A DNA stretch of 34,146 bases from NCBI GenBank assembly GCA_964503355.1, contig CAZCZS010000011.1, positions 1 to 34,146 on the forward strand, in the 5' to 3' direction. The first letter of the stretch is position 1, and each line of letters begins with the position of its first letter. Shown in pieces: positions 1-8,287 of this stretch. The stretch comes from Mesoaciditoga sp964503355. Lineage in GTDB: Bacteria > Thermotogota > Thermotogae > Mesoaciditogales > Mesoaciditogaceae. The notes beneath the pieces are model-generated. The model was not told the origin of the DNA. It did no database searches and saw nothing but the letters and a program-made list of their open reading frames with translations. Position numbers and translations under genes: made by a program.

Positions 1-55
1 GATAGCGTACAATAAATGCTGTAAAAGTTGAGACAAGTAAAAAGTTTTTTGAACT

Positions 56-110
56 GTCGTTTCGAACCGGTCTGACTCAGGATCTCGTTCTTCAAATGAA
101 ACGAGCATGA
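56..110. repeat. Decayed copy of a dispersed palindromic repeat
   Basis: This stretch resembles the repeat at 29133-29390. It has a GTCATTCC-like start (GTCGTTTCG at 56-64), then CAGGATCTCGTTCTTCAAATG, which parallels the ATCTCATCC...GAATGAGAT hairpin of the other locus. CTCGTT at 84-89 can pair with AACGAG at 100-105. The match is imperfect and was judged by eye. I see no coding sequence in bases 1-151. Confidence 0.4.
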
Positions 111-151
111 TACGTAAAGCCAAAGACATGTAAGTTATACTTTTAATAAAC

Positions 152-181
152 AAAAATCCCCGTCGTACGACGGGGATTTTT
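152..181 (-). terminator. Perfect palindromic terminator ending the 31-gene run
   Basis: Thirty bases form a perfect inverted repeat. The GC-rich core CCCCGTCG/CGACGGGG is flanked by five A on the left and five T on the right, so it gives a U-tract in either direction. It lies three bases past the stop codon of the isomerase gene that ends at 185 and is the first terminator seen downstream of ffh. Because it is symmetrical it could also stop transcription entering from the left. Confidence 0.85.
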
Positions 182-184
182 CAA

Positions 185-2200
185 TCATTTATTCGTTGAG
201 GGAGGAAGTGGTATTTTCAAAGTCGGACTCGCTTGAATGGTTTTAGTAGCGGATGTAGACGCTTTTGTCGTCTCTGTTGCCACGATTCCCTCTATTTGTT
301 TTATGACTTTATCTATTCCTGGGTACTTCGGATTGACTTTTTTAAGCTGTTTGAGATAATCCAATTCTTCTTTGTAACTTTTCAGCTTTTCACTCATACT
401 TATAAGGGTTAAAAGCGCACCTTGCTTTATCGTGGTGGAATTGGAAGTGTATTCTATACTTTCAAGGCCACTCTTTATGTACCCTAAATAAGGTGTTAGC
501 TGAGATGAGTACATCTCAAACGTTTTTTGATCAGCCAACATGGGTTCCAACAATTTGTACTGATCTTGGAAATACTGTAAAGCCACTTTTTTGTTTGAAG
601 GTTCCACCCTGTAGAGTTTTCTGACAACATCTGAAGAGTACGGAGCCACTTTGTAAAGCGCTTCTAAAACCTGTTTTATTTTGTTGGATACATCTTTTAG
701 CTCATTCTGATATGTTTGGTAAGCCTTCTTGATCTGTTCTGGGGTTTTGTAACCGGCTTTTTCAAGGTTTTCCTTTGCTTTGACAAAGTTAAGAGCTTTT
801 TGAACTTCAAGTTTCTCGTTAAACAACTTTGAAAATTCAGTTCCCGTTGCCGTGTCCATCTTCTTGCTCAATTCTTTCAATTTATTCTCCAGTTCGTCAG
901 AAGTCAATTTCGTGTAGGTCGCCGAAACGGTGGATGAATTGTAATAGTAGCTTTCCAAATCGGTATTTTGTGATTGCAGATCTTTTTTGTACGTTTCGAG
1001 AGCTGTTTCATAAAGTGCCAACAGTCTTGGATCTATTGAAGTGTTGACCGTCGCCGATTTGGTGGGATACACGTAAACTCCCAAATTTTCTATGAAGTTT
1101 TTGATTTTTGTCGTATCAGTTGCTGGAATGGAATAGAATTTTTGGACGTAGGGAAGTACATCCCCCTCTATCTTGTACGAGATGCGCTCTGTTTCCTTGT
1201 ACTTTTTAAGCCAATCGTAGAACTTCTCGTTTTTAACCTTGTTGAGCAACGCGTTGTAAATGGAAGTGGCGCTTTTGAGAGAATCAAAGGTGTCGTAAGT
1301 TCTCTTTCCTTCGACATCTATAAGGTGCCACCCATACTGCGATTGAACCGGTCCCACGATCTGTCCGACTTTGGCACTAAAAGCGGCATCGCTAAATGGC
1401 TTAACCATTTGATTTCTTGTAAACCATCCCAGCTCTCCGCCGTTGGTGGCACTTGCTGTATCTTTCGAATACTTCTTGGCAGCGGCTGAAAAGGTGATCT
1501 TCTTGGCCTTTATCATCTTCAAAATTTTGTCCGCGCTTGCTTCGTTTGATACCAAAATGTGAGAGGCTTTCACCTCGTCGTATTGATCTTCTATTTCCTT
1601 TTTATGTGATTCGTAATATTTTTTCACGTCATCTTGGGTGACGTTGGCAACCAACGCTATGACCTTTTGAGTGACGAGATTCTGGCGTATGTTGGGTTTT
1701 ATGGCGTTTTCGAAATTCTTTATCGAACCGTATTTGTTCAATATATATGACTTCGTTTGAGGATTAGAAGTGTATTGCTTGACGATAGAAGACAATTGAG
1801 AATTCACCTCGTTATCCTCGACTTTTATGTTATTCGTATCGGCAAAGTAGTTAACCACTTTTTGATCTGCGAGTTGTTTTATGGCATCAACTTGCATCCT
1901 TGGAAGCTCAAAAAGCGAATCCGGTTCTTTGCCATAGTATTGTTTGTAATTCGCAATCAAGCTTTGCATGTAATTTTGCAGCTCGTTGGGCATAATCCAA
2001 TACTTGTACGATAACGGCGTACCATCCTTGGTCAAAATAGCCACTGCTTGACTTGGAGAAGGTTTGTAAGTGTTGTTCTGAGGCCTTGAACCTCCCATGT
2101 AAGCGGCTATAGACCAGCCGGCGATTCCGGCGACAAAGGTGATAACGATTATCCAGACGATGAGAAGAGCGTGCTTTTTCATCTTTTGCATCCAATTCAT
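185..2200 (-). CDS. Membrane-anchored parvulin-type peptidyl-prolyl isomerase (SurA/PrsA/PpiD-like)
   Basis: This 671-residue protein probably helps fold exported proteins outside the cytoplasmic membrane. Residues about 10-36 form one hydrophobic segment after a basic N-terminus (MNWMQKMKKH), consistent with an uncleaved anchor. A SurA-type helical N-domain covers about 50-210. A single rotamase domain runs from about 218 to 305, with the family signatures KASHILV, NGGELGWF and QYGWHLI. The last 360 residues are polar and mostly helical, rich in K, Y and T, and I do not recognise them; SurA or PrsA homologues usually lack such a tail. The gene follows mfd after five bases. The ATG at 2200 is used here, but AAAGGT lies too close to it and better placed for the ATG at 2191. 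It is the last gene of the run. Confidence 0.85.
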   Translation of the reverse strand: MNWMQKMKKHALLIVWIIVITFVAGIAGWSIAAYMGGSRPQNNTYKPSPSQAVAILTKDGTPLSYKYWIMPNELQNYMQSLIANYKQYYGKEPDSLFELPRMQVDAIKQLADQKVVNYFADTNNIKVEDNEVNSQLSSIVKQYTSNPQTKSYILNKYGSIKNFENAIKPNIRQNLVTQKVIALVANVTQDDVKKYYESHKKEIEDQYDEVKASHILVSNEASADKILKMIKAKKITFSAAAKKYSKDTASATNGGELGWFTRNQMVKPFSDAAFSAKVGQIVGPVQSQYGWHLIDVEGKRTYDTFDSLKSATSIYNALLNKVKNEKFYDWLKKYKETERISYKIEGDVLPYVQKFYSIPATDTTKIKNFIENLGVYVYPTKSATVNTSIDPRLLALYETALETYKKDLQSQNTDLESYYYNSSTVSATYTKLTSDELENKLKELSKKMDTATGTEFSKLFNEKLEVQKALNFVKAKENLEKAGYKTPEQIKKAYQTYQNELKDVSNKIKQVLEALYKVAPYSSDVVRKLYRVEPSNKKVALQYFQDQYKLLEPMLADQKTFEMYSSQLTPYLGYIKSGLESIEYTSNSTTIKQGALLTLISMSEKLKSYKEELDYLKQLKKVNPKYPGIDKVIKQIEGIVATETTKASTSATKTIQASPTLKIPLPPSTNK

Positions 2201-2205
2201 ACCTT

Positions 2206-5200
2206 TTAAGACACTCCTTCCTTTATGATTGCCATGTTTTCTCGGTAACCCATAAATATTTTCAACAAATTTTGCAGACTTCCATCATGGATCACATCGC
2301 GCAAGATCATAACATTTTTAGATGGATTTGTTAAGCATTCTTTGTAAAATCTTTTAAAATTCGTCAAAGCGGTCATATCTTTGAAGATCAATTCGACATC
2401 TTGTCCTCTGGCCTTGATGCTTTTCACGTCGCATTTAAGCGCGAGGATTCTTATCTTCGAATGTTCAATAAGTCTGTTAACACTCGTTGGAATGGGTCCG
2501 AACCTATCTTTCAGTTCTTTTACAAGTTCTTCTATTTCATTCACCGCTTTTGCCGAAGCAAGTCTCCTGTATATCTTCATCCTTTCTATGGAGTCTGGAA
2601 TGTAACTCTTCGGCAAAACGGAGGAGGGAAGATCCACGATTATCTCCTCTTTTTCATCTCCTTCTTCGTTGCGTTTCACTTTGGAGATGACCTGTTGAAG
2701 TATTTCCCTGTACATGTAAAGGCCAACCGAATCGATATGACCGTGTTGCTTAAAGCCGAAAATTTCTCCCACACCTCTTATCTCCATATCCTTCAAAGCC
2801 AATTCCATAGCGCTTCCTGGCTCAGAAAACTTTGTCAAAGCTTTCAACCTTTCGAGCACATCCGCGGATGGTTCTTTGAAGTAGGTGAGGTAAACAAAGG
2901 CTCTTTTGTTAGATCTTCCAACTCTCCCTTTCAGTTGGTAAAGTTGCCCAAGTCCGTATCTTTCCACATCATCCACTATCAACGTATTCGCGTTTGGAAC
3001 GTCCACCCCGTTTTCCACGACACTGGTGGCGACAAGAACATCTATATTTCCACGATAAAAATCTTCCACGATTTTCAAAAAACTTCTCTTTTGCATTCTC
3101 CCGTGCGCAAATCCGATTTTCAAAGATGGAAGAAGCCTTTTTAATTTATCGACGACCATCTTAAGATCGTCAACACGGTTGTGAACGTAGAAAACCTGAC
3201 CTCCCCTGTTCGTTTCCCTCAAAACGGCTTCCCGAATCATCTTTTCGTTCCACTTTGCAACGTATATTCTTGGCGCAACTCTACCAAGAGGAGGAGTTTG
3301 TATGACCGACATTTTCTTTATGCCCGATAGAGCCATATGTAACGTTCGCGGTATTGGAGTTGCCGCAAGTGTCAAAACGTCCACGTTAACTTTTAACTTC
3401 TTCAAGAAATCTTTTTGTTTCGTGCCAAAGCGCTGTTCTTCATCGATGATTATCAAACCTAAATCCTTAAAGGAAAGCTTTGGTGTTAAAAGTGCATGAG
3501 TACCTATCACAACGTCTATTTTACCGTTTGAAACGTCCTCAAAAAGGCTTTTTTTCTCCTTTGGAGATACCTGTGAGGTTAGCAGAGAAACGTTCACACC
3601 AAATGGATTCATTCGAGAAAAAAAGAGATTATAGTGTTGCCTTGCCAGAATGGCAGTTGGGGCAAGTAAAACAACCTGCTTACCGTTAACAATCGCTCTA
3701 AAAGCGGCTCTTAGAGCAACTTCTGTTTTGCCAAAACCGGTATCCCCGCACACAAGCCTATCCATGGGTTTCATCGATTCCATGTCGGAAAGCACTTCTT
3801 CTATGGCTTTCGCCTGGTCCGGAGTCTCAACGTATTCAAAACCTTTGGCAAAAGCCCTTTCCAACTCAGGATCTGGTTCGAAAGAGTATCCAACGCTTTC
3901 TTCTCTTTCGGCGTACAATCTCATCATGGAATTGATCTCAGCCTCTATATCGGCTCTTACTTTTTCTTTCGTTTTTCTCCATTCTTTACCGTTTATATCA
4001 GACAGAACCGCTTTTTCGTTGGAACCTATGTACTTGTTAACGACGACGAATTTCTCTATTGGCACGTAAAGCATCGCACCATGTCTGTACCTTATTTTGA
4101 GATACTCGTGCTCTCCATCTGCATCTTTTATTACCTGTGTTCCTTCGTAAATTCCAACTCCATGATCTGAGTGAACCACCAAGTCCCCTTCTCTTATATC
4201 GGATAAATCGTCTATTTGGTACTCCTCCACCGCAGATCGAGTGAATTTACGTTCTTCTTTTGTCAAGGAAAGTTCCACATCTTGCAAATAAATCACGTCA
4301 TCGAATGGCATACTTAACGGTTTTTGTGAGAGAACAATTTCCTTGTCGTGTGTAAGCCTGTCAAATGAAGCGTACGAAAACATCTTGTACAGCTCTTCGA
4401 AAGTGCCATCGTAGAGTCCCAATATTTCACGTTCGTATTCTTCATAGCGATGTTTGCATCCTTGTGGATCGTACACCACCAAGTACTCATCTTTTGAAAG
4501 CGCGTCAATTCCGCAATATGAGTCTTTCCAAAAAACCCCTGTCATTCCTTGCAAATTTTCAGGTGAAAGCTTTGCGAAATCTTCATGTTTCAGAGATCTC
4601 AATCTTTCTTCAGCGAGTTTTGCACTTTCTTCGTTGATGAGAAATTCGATAATGGGGAAAACGCTAACTTCGTTCGTCTCTTTGATGCTCAGTTGCGTCG
4701 TGGAGTCGAAAAAGCGTATGGATTCCACTTCATCATCAAACATTTCAATCCTGACTGCGCCACTGATTGGAGAAAAAACATCTATTATATCTCCTCTCAC
4801 GGCGAATTCACCCACACTCCTGACGGTCATAACGCGTTTGTATCCCCTTTCGACCAACCATTTCGCAAAGTCTAAGGGAATCTTATTTCCTTTAAAAACT
4901 CGCCAGGCGTTTGTGAAGAGACTCGGAGGAGCGGTTTTTTTCAAAATCGCGATCACATCCGCAATCACAAGATGTTTTCTTGAAGAAAGACTTTCCAAGG
5001 CTTCGATACGAGAGGAAAGGCTTTGCTTTGAAGGCTCCAGAGATTCAAAGGGAAGTATGTCCAAATCTCCCAGTGTTTCACACTCAAAGCCCATTTCTTT
5101 TAGTATATTTGAAAGACGTGTAGCCGATTTGAAATCGGGCATCACAACAAGTGGCTTTTGATCGTTCGACAACAACAATTTTACCAATTCAACAATTCTA

Positions 5201-5286
5201 CCCTCACTTGTAGGGTAAAAGTTCACTCTGTAGGAGTTTTTTTTCAAATTCTTGGTTATTTCTCTTAGCTTTTCTTTCAAATTCAC
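2206..5286 (-). CDS. mfd: Transcription-repair coupling factor Mfd
   Basis: Mfd is an ATP-driven DNA translocase that removes RNA polymerase stalled at lesions and recruits UvrA. The 1026 residues show the family order: a UvrB-like N-terminal part (about 1-240), an RNA-polymerase-interaction domain with EGDLVVHSDHGVGIYEG near 370, and a RecG-like helicase core. The core has Walker A GDTGFGKTEV near 512, the DEEQ box in IIIDEEQRFG near 615, TPIPRTLHMALSG, and the motif VI region QLKGRVGRSNKRAFVYL. A TRCF C-terminal domain follows, with LPSSVLPKSYIPD. It is somewhat shorter than the E. coli protein (about 1150). It starts with GTG, overlapping the upstream stop as GTGA, behind GGAAAGGTGA. A repair gene translationally coupled to sigma-28 and its partner is notable, but I infer no functional link. 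Confidence 0.97.
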   Translation of the reverse strand: MNLKEKLREITKNLKKNSYRVNFYPTSEGRIVELVKLLLSNDQKPLVVMPDFKSATRLSNILKEMGFECETLGDLDILPFESLEPSKQSLSSRIEALESLSSRKHLVIADVIAILKKTAPPSLFTNAWRVFKGNKIPLDFAKWLVERGYKRVMTVRSVGEFAVRGDIIDVFSPISGAVRIEMFDDEVESIRFFDSTTQLSIKETNEVSVFPIIEFLINEESAKLAEERLRSLKHEDFAKLSPENLQGMTGVFWKDSYCGIDALSKDEYLVVYDPQGCKHRYEEYEREILGLYDGTFEELYKMFSYASFDRLTHDKEIVLSQKPLSMPFDDVIYLQDVELSLTKEERKFTRSAVEEYQIDDLSDIREGDLVVHSDHGVGIYEGTQVIKDADGEHEYLKIRYRHGAMLYVPIEKFVVVNKYIGSNEKAVLSDINGKEWRKTKEKVRADIEAEINSMMRLYAEREESVGYSFEPDPELERAFAKGFEYVETPDQAKAIEEVLSDMESMKPMDRLVCGDTGFGKTEVALRAAFRAIVNGKQVVLLAPTAILARQHYNLFFSRMNPFGVNVSLLTSQVSPKEKKSLFEDVSNGKIDVVIGTHALLTPKLSFKDLGLIIIDEEQRFGTKQKDFLKKLKVNVDVLTLAATPIPRTLHMALSGIKKMSVIQTPPLGRVAPRIYVAKWNEKMIREAVLRETNRGGQVFYVHNRVDDLKMVVDKLKRLLPSLKIGFAHGRMQKRSFLKIVEDFYRGNIDVLVATSVVENGVDVPNANTLIVDDVERYGLGQLYQLKGRVGRSNKRAFVYLTYFKEPSADVLERLKALTKFSEPGSAMELALKDMEIRGVGEIFGFKQHGHIDSVGLYMYREILQQVISKVKRNEEGDEKEEIIVDLPSSVLPKSYIPDSIERMKIYRRLASAKAVNEIEELVKELKDRFGPIPTSVNRLIEHSKIRILALKCDVKSIKARGQDVELIFKDMTALTNFKRFYKECLTNPSKNVMILRDVIHDGSLQNLLKIFMGYRENMAIIKEGVS

Positions 5287-5579
5287 AAGCGGATATCTAT
5301 CACCTTTCCACGGTATGGATCGCTTTTATCTTCTTTTTTGTGTCTGCGAAAATTGTAAAAAGTCTTTCCGTTTCCATTGGAATCTGTGGAAGTTCCAACG
5401 TTCGGATTTTGGGTTCTCTCTTTGGAAATGACTCTACTCCTGTTAAGCACATTTTGCTTTTCTTCTTCAAGGCGTGTCGTCTGTTGAGCGGAAGCCATCA
5501 TCTGTTGAGAATAACCAACGTTTTGAGCGCTATCCACACTTTTGACTATGACCACCTGTAAATCTACAGGTCTCAGCAT
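5283..5579 (-). CDS. Conserved small protein downstream of sigma-28, function unknown
   Basis: The product has 98 residues. The start chosen is the ATG at 5579, which overlaps the fliA stop as TAATG and has GGGGATGAGG in front of it; a longer reading frame upstream lies wholly inside fliA. The N-terminus MLRPVDLQVVIVKSVDSAQ is hydrophobic and ordered. The middle is Q/E/R-rich and probably helical, and a low-complexity N/S/G linker leads to a basic C-terminus ending in GKVIDIRL. I recall similar short proteins (MxRPxDLQ... ending IDIRx) next to sigma-D or fliA in Firmicutes flagellar operons, all uncharacterised. It has no signal peptide or membrane segment. The position suggests a cytoplasmic role in motility or in sigma-28 control; this is inference. 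Its stop overlaps the mfd GTG. Confidence 0.8.
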   Translation of the reverse strand: MLRPVDLQVVIVKSVDSAQNVGYSQQMMASAQQTTRLEEEKQNVLNRSRVISKERTQNPNVGTSTDSNGNGKTFYNFRRHKKEDKSDPYRGKVIDIRL

Positions 5580-6244
5580 TACCTCATCCCCTTTAATTTT
5601 TCCCTTATCTTGGAAAGGGCCACCGAATGTATTTGACACACTCTTGATTCGCTCACATCTAAGACTTGTGCTATCTCCTTAAAAGTTAAATCGTCGTAAT
5701 AATACAACGAAAGCAACAGCTTTTCTCTATCCGTTAGACTGTCTATGGCGTCTTTTAGTTTCATTACGGTTTCTTCATCTTCGTACAATTCGGCCGGATT
5801 TCGATCTTGCGAAGGGATCAAATCACCTATTTCTTCGTTGGATAAAAGATATCTATCCAGTGAGAGAATTTGATTTCTCAATATCTCACGTTCGACGATA
5901 CCTATCTCCTTTTCATCTATTCCAAGTTCTTTCGCGATCATGGAATTGACCTTTTCCGGTTCTTCGTTTATGAATTTCATCCTCGCTTTTTCAACGGCTT
6001 TGAGTTTTTTTCTCAACGTTCGAGGCATCCAATCTATGGAACGAAGATAGTCTAACATCGCGCCGCGAATCCTCGTCACAACGTAAGTTGAAAGTTTCAC
6101 GTGCCTAGAGGGATCGAACCTTTCTATCGCTCCAAGTAACCCTACCACTCCCTCCTGTATAAGATCTTCAACTTCCACAGAAGGGGGTAAAGACTTGGCA
6201 AGATCGTAAGCGAGTTTTCTTATTAAAGGGGTGAACTTCTTCAC
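5579..6244 (-). CDS. fliA: RNA polymerase sigma-28 factor FliA (SigD family)
   Basis: This alternative sigma factor directs transcription of late flagellar and chemotaxis genes. Region 2 is clear (VEDLIQEGVVGLLGAIERFD, then LSTYVVTRIRGAMLDYLRSID with the WMPR that usually follows in FliA/SigD). Region 3 and a region 4 helix-turn-helix follow (LTDREKLLLSLYYYDDLTF, KEIAQVLDVSESRVCQIHS). At 221 residues it is a little short because the N-terminus is uncertain. The only usual start is the GTG at 6244, which lacks a well-placed Shine-Dalgarno. The frame stays open upstream and reads LKGYVDKEWAV, which looks like a genuine sigma N-terminus, so a rare start codon is possible. A good AAAGGAT lies about 20 bases before the GTG. 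Confidence 0.95.
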   Translation of the reverse strand: MKKFTPLIRKLAYDLAKSLPPSVEVEDLIQEGVVGLLGAIERFDPSRHVKLSTYVVTRIRGAMLDYLRSIDWMPRTLRKKLKAVEKARMKFINEEPEKVNSMIAKELGIDEKEIGIVEREILRNQILSLDRYLLSNEEIGDLIPSQDRNPAELYEDEETVMKLKDAIDSLTDREKLLLSLYYYDDLTFKEIAQVLDVSESRVCQIHSVALSKIREKLKGMR

Positions 6245-6290
6245 CGCCCATTCTTTATCAACGTATCCTTTCAGTCGATATCATCCCTTT

Positions 6291-6527
6291 TCACTTTTGC
6301 GAATCCCTTTTATCGAAAAATCTTCCTTTTTCTTTATCTTCATCTTTATCTTTCACGTTGAGAAAGGCATAAACAAGATAAAGCAAAAATTCCAAAATAA
6401 TTGCCGAAATGGTCGATCTGACAAACGATTCGATTATATTCCATCCCGCTTTGAGATTCAAAAGTAAGAACAAAAATTCAAAGGATAAAAAAAGGTACGT
6501 CCAAGCTTTATATTTTGGAGAGTTCAA
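6291..6527 (-). CDS. Small two-helix membrane protein between cheD and fliA, unknown
   Basis: The 78-residue product has two hydrophobic segments, about residues 10-27 (WTYLFLSFEFLFLLLNL) and 35-58 (STISAIILEFLLYLVYAFL), and a highly charged C-terminus (KDKDEDKEKGRFFDKRD). The TTG at 6527 is chosen because GGTGG lies just upstream and it leaves only a 20-base overlap with cheD; an ATG at 6575 would overlap by 68 bases. I do not recognise the family. Reality as a gene rests on the membrane pattern and on filling the cheD-fliA interval with little spare DNA. It might be an inner-membrane accessory of the motility cluster, but nothing in the sequence proves that. Confidence 0.6.
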   Translation of the reverse strand: MNSPKYKAWTYLFLSFEFLFLLLNLKAGWNIIESFVRSTISAIILEFLLYLVYAFLNVKDKDEDKEKGRFFDKRDSQK

Positions 6528-6987
6528 TCTTTTCTTTTCCACCAACTTTCTTGATAAATAACTCTCCAGTTTCAAGATGAAATTCTATACTTCTCGCCCT
6601 ATTCTTACCGGTATCTTCAGCGATCAACGGTATTTTCAAAGAAAGTAAAACCTCTTTGACCTTTTCGACATTTCTCTTTCCAATGTCAAAACCTTTACTT
6701 TGAAACATGGAGGCTCCCCCGGCTATTTTGGCTTCCAAATCTCTTAAATTTCCGCCCTTTTTTACTATCTCGTTGACCATTATCTCTATTCCAGGTTTCG
6801 CGTATTTGCTGAGTTTTCCGGTTGTTTCGTGAGTTTCGGGAAGCATAACATGTATCATACCTCCCACACGTGTTCTTTTGTCTCTTATGCAAACCCCAAC
6901 ACATGATCCCAAGCCCAGTGTAACTAGAATTGTAGGATTCGATGCGACGGCATATTCACCGATCCCTATTATTATCTTGTTTCCCAT
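6508..6987 (-). CDS. cheD: Chemoreceptor glutamine deamidase CheD
   Basis: CheD deamidates specific glutamines of chemoreceptors and, in partnership with CheC, tunes adaptation. The 159 residues carry the catalytic triad in the usual spacing: Cys29 in GLGSCVGV, His46 in GGMIHVMLP and Thr23 in LVTLG. This is exactly two residues offset from the T. maritima enzyme (C27, H44, T21 as I recall). The C-terminal KIAGGASMF and GKRNVEKV segments are also typical. GAGGTAGACGAAT precedes the ATG. It follows cheC by 11 bases, as expected for a pair that forms a complex. Its likely substrate type is encoded in this window as the receptor at 30604. Confidence 0.96.
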   Translation of the reverse strand: MGNKIIIGIGEYAVASNPTILVTLGLGSCVGVCIRDKRTRVGGMIHVMLPETHETTGKLSKYAKPGIEIMVNEIVKKGGNLRDLEAKIAGGASMFQSKGFDIGKRNVEKVKEVLLSLKIPLIAEDTGKNRARSIEFHLETGELFIKKVGGKEKIELSKI

Positions 6988-6998
6988 ATTCGTCTACC

Positions 6999-7616
6999 TC
7001 ACTGAATGCCAAGTTTTGAGAATATTTTGCTGAGACTTTCACCCTCTGGAAACATCGTCATGAAACCTTTAACGTCTCCTTCATCCGGTATACTCAAAAG
7101 GTTTTCTATCATTATAACGTCATCGTACTCTTCCGCGGATTGTATGGACGTTTCGGCCACTATGGCCCCTATCATGTCCACGACAAGCATTGGAACATCA
7201 CTTTCCAAGAAGAGGGATGTGAAATTGGAAAGTGCTATTATGTAGGAAGAACACATTATGTTTCCTATTTCTTTCAGTACGGATTGTCCCATTTCATCCA
7301 GATTTGTCAAATCTTCGGGTTCTTGGCCGATCAAAAAAGAGATGAGCTTTTTGGCAGATTGAGCTGAAAAAAGCATCAACATCTTGCCAGGCGCGTCTCC
7401 TTTTATTCCAACGACCGTTGCCGCCGTTATCTCTTCAGGCTGATCTAAAACTTGGTACAACTGTGAAAGATCCACTATTTGAATTTGGGGCACCTCTATG
7501 TTAACGTTTTTTCCTATCATATTCGAAAGAGCGGTTGCAGCGTTACCGGCTCCTATATTTCCAACCTCACGCAAAACATCGATTTGCATTTCACTTAGCT
7601 TATCTTTCCATTTCAC
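6999..7616 (-). CDS. cheC: CheY-P phosphatase CheC
   Basis: CheC dephosphorylates CheY-P and is stimulated by CheD. The 205 residues contain two copies of the phosphatase signature: DVLREVGNIGAGNA with Glu17 and Asn20, and SVLKEIGNIM with Glu116 and Asn119. Both are in the same register as the two active sites of T. maritima CheC, so both look intact. It starts with GTG behind AGGGGGAAAGGAAAG and overlaps the PilZ gene stop as GTGA, which implies translational coupling. No CheA, CheW, CheY or CheB gene lies in the window. Confidence 0.96.
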   Translation of the reverse strand: MKWKDKLSEMQIDVLREVGNIGAGNAATALSNMIGKNVNIEVPQIQIVDLSQLYQVLDQPEEITAATVVGIKGDAPGKMLMLFSAQSAKKLISFLIGQEPEDLTNLDEMGQSVLKEIGNIMCSSYIIALSNFTSLFLESDVPMLVVDMIGAIVAETSIQSAEEYDDVIMIENLLSIPDEGDVKGFMTMFPEGESLSKIFSKLGIQ

Positions 7617-8284
7617 CTTTCCTTTCCCCCTTTCGATTTCAGCTCCAACTTGAATATGAACCTCATGATCCTGTCCTGAAGTGATAAAGGCATGTTGAAA
7701 AATTCGATACCGTAATAGAAAACGCCGTTTGCGTTTTCCTCGCTCTCTATTTCTCGAACAACGCGCGCTTCTTGGTTGTTCAAAAACAGATCGTCTTCAA
7801 ATCTGAAATTCACCGTGATTATGGTGCCAACTTCAAGGCGCCTGCTTACCCCTATTTTCATTCCACCTGCACTTATGTCGAAACTCATAAACGGTATTTC
7901 TTCGTTTTCGACGGTTTTCAAAGTTCCATTCGATACGAATTTTATCCTTAGAAACCTTCTCCTTTGAACCCTTCTTATCTTTCCTTGGATTTTAAACAGC
8001 GTTATGGGCAGTTTATCTTCTTCTTTGTTTTCAAGTACAACACCGTAAAAAACGTACAGTGACATCTTGTCTATGGCCGATAGTCGCGCCGTTAAACCAA
8101 CCGGAAAAGGTACCAATCTACCCTTTAAAGATGGCATCGCGGCCTTTACAACATCATTTTGTACGTCTTCAACGCTCGACTTAAAACTCCCACCACTGAA
8201 TCCAACGGTCGAACTCGCTTCTATTCTCAAAGGCAAGCCGGGTTTTATCTTGCTAACGTCGACTTCTTCCAAGAAGTAGGCCAA
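7613..8284 (-). CDS. PilZ-domain c-di-GMP receptor, flagellar brake (YcgR-like)
   Basis: The protein is likely to bind cyclic di-GMP and slow or modulate the flagellar motor. Of its 223 residues the first 105 form a PilZN/YcgR-like N-terminal domain. The C-terminal half is a PilZ domain with the arginine motif RRVQRRRFLRI near 110 and the second signature SFDISAGGMKIGV near 140, so both nucleotide-binding elements are present. It starts at TTG, seven bases after GGGGGAG; no in-frame ATG is available nearby. The stop of flhG is three bases upstream and the start of cheC overlaps its stop. Members of this family next to flhF/flhG and cheC/cheD are usual in Thermotogae and Firmicutes. Confidence 0.9.
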   Translation of the reverse strand: MAYFLEEVDVSKIKPGLPLRIEASSTVGFSGGSFKSSVEDVQNDVVKAAMPSLKGRLVPFPVGLTARLSAIDKMSLYVFYGVVLENKEEDKLPITLFKIQGKIRRVQRRRFLRIKFVSNGTLKTVENEEIPFMSFDISAGGMKIGVSRRLEVGTIITVNFRFEDDLFLNNQEARVVREIESEENANGVFYYGIEFFNMPLSLQDRIMRFIFKLELKSKGGKER

Positions 8285-8287
8285 TCT

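Noticed and set aside
2401..3144. 247-codon frame opposite mfd
   Set aside because: It is antisense to strongly conserved helicase sequence and its product has no recognisable pattern.
4454..5161. 235-codon frame opposite the N-terminal part of mfd
   Set aside because: It is a shadow of mfd codon use; serine-rich product with no motif.
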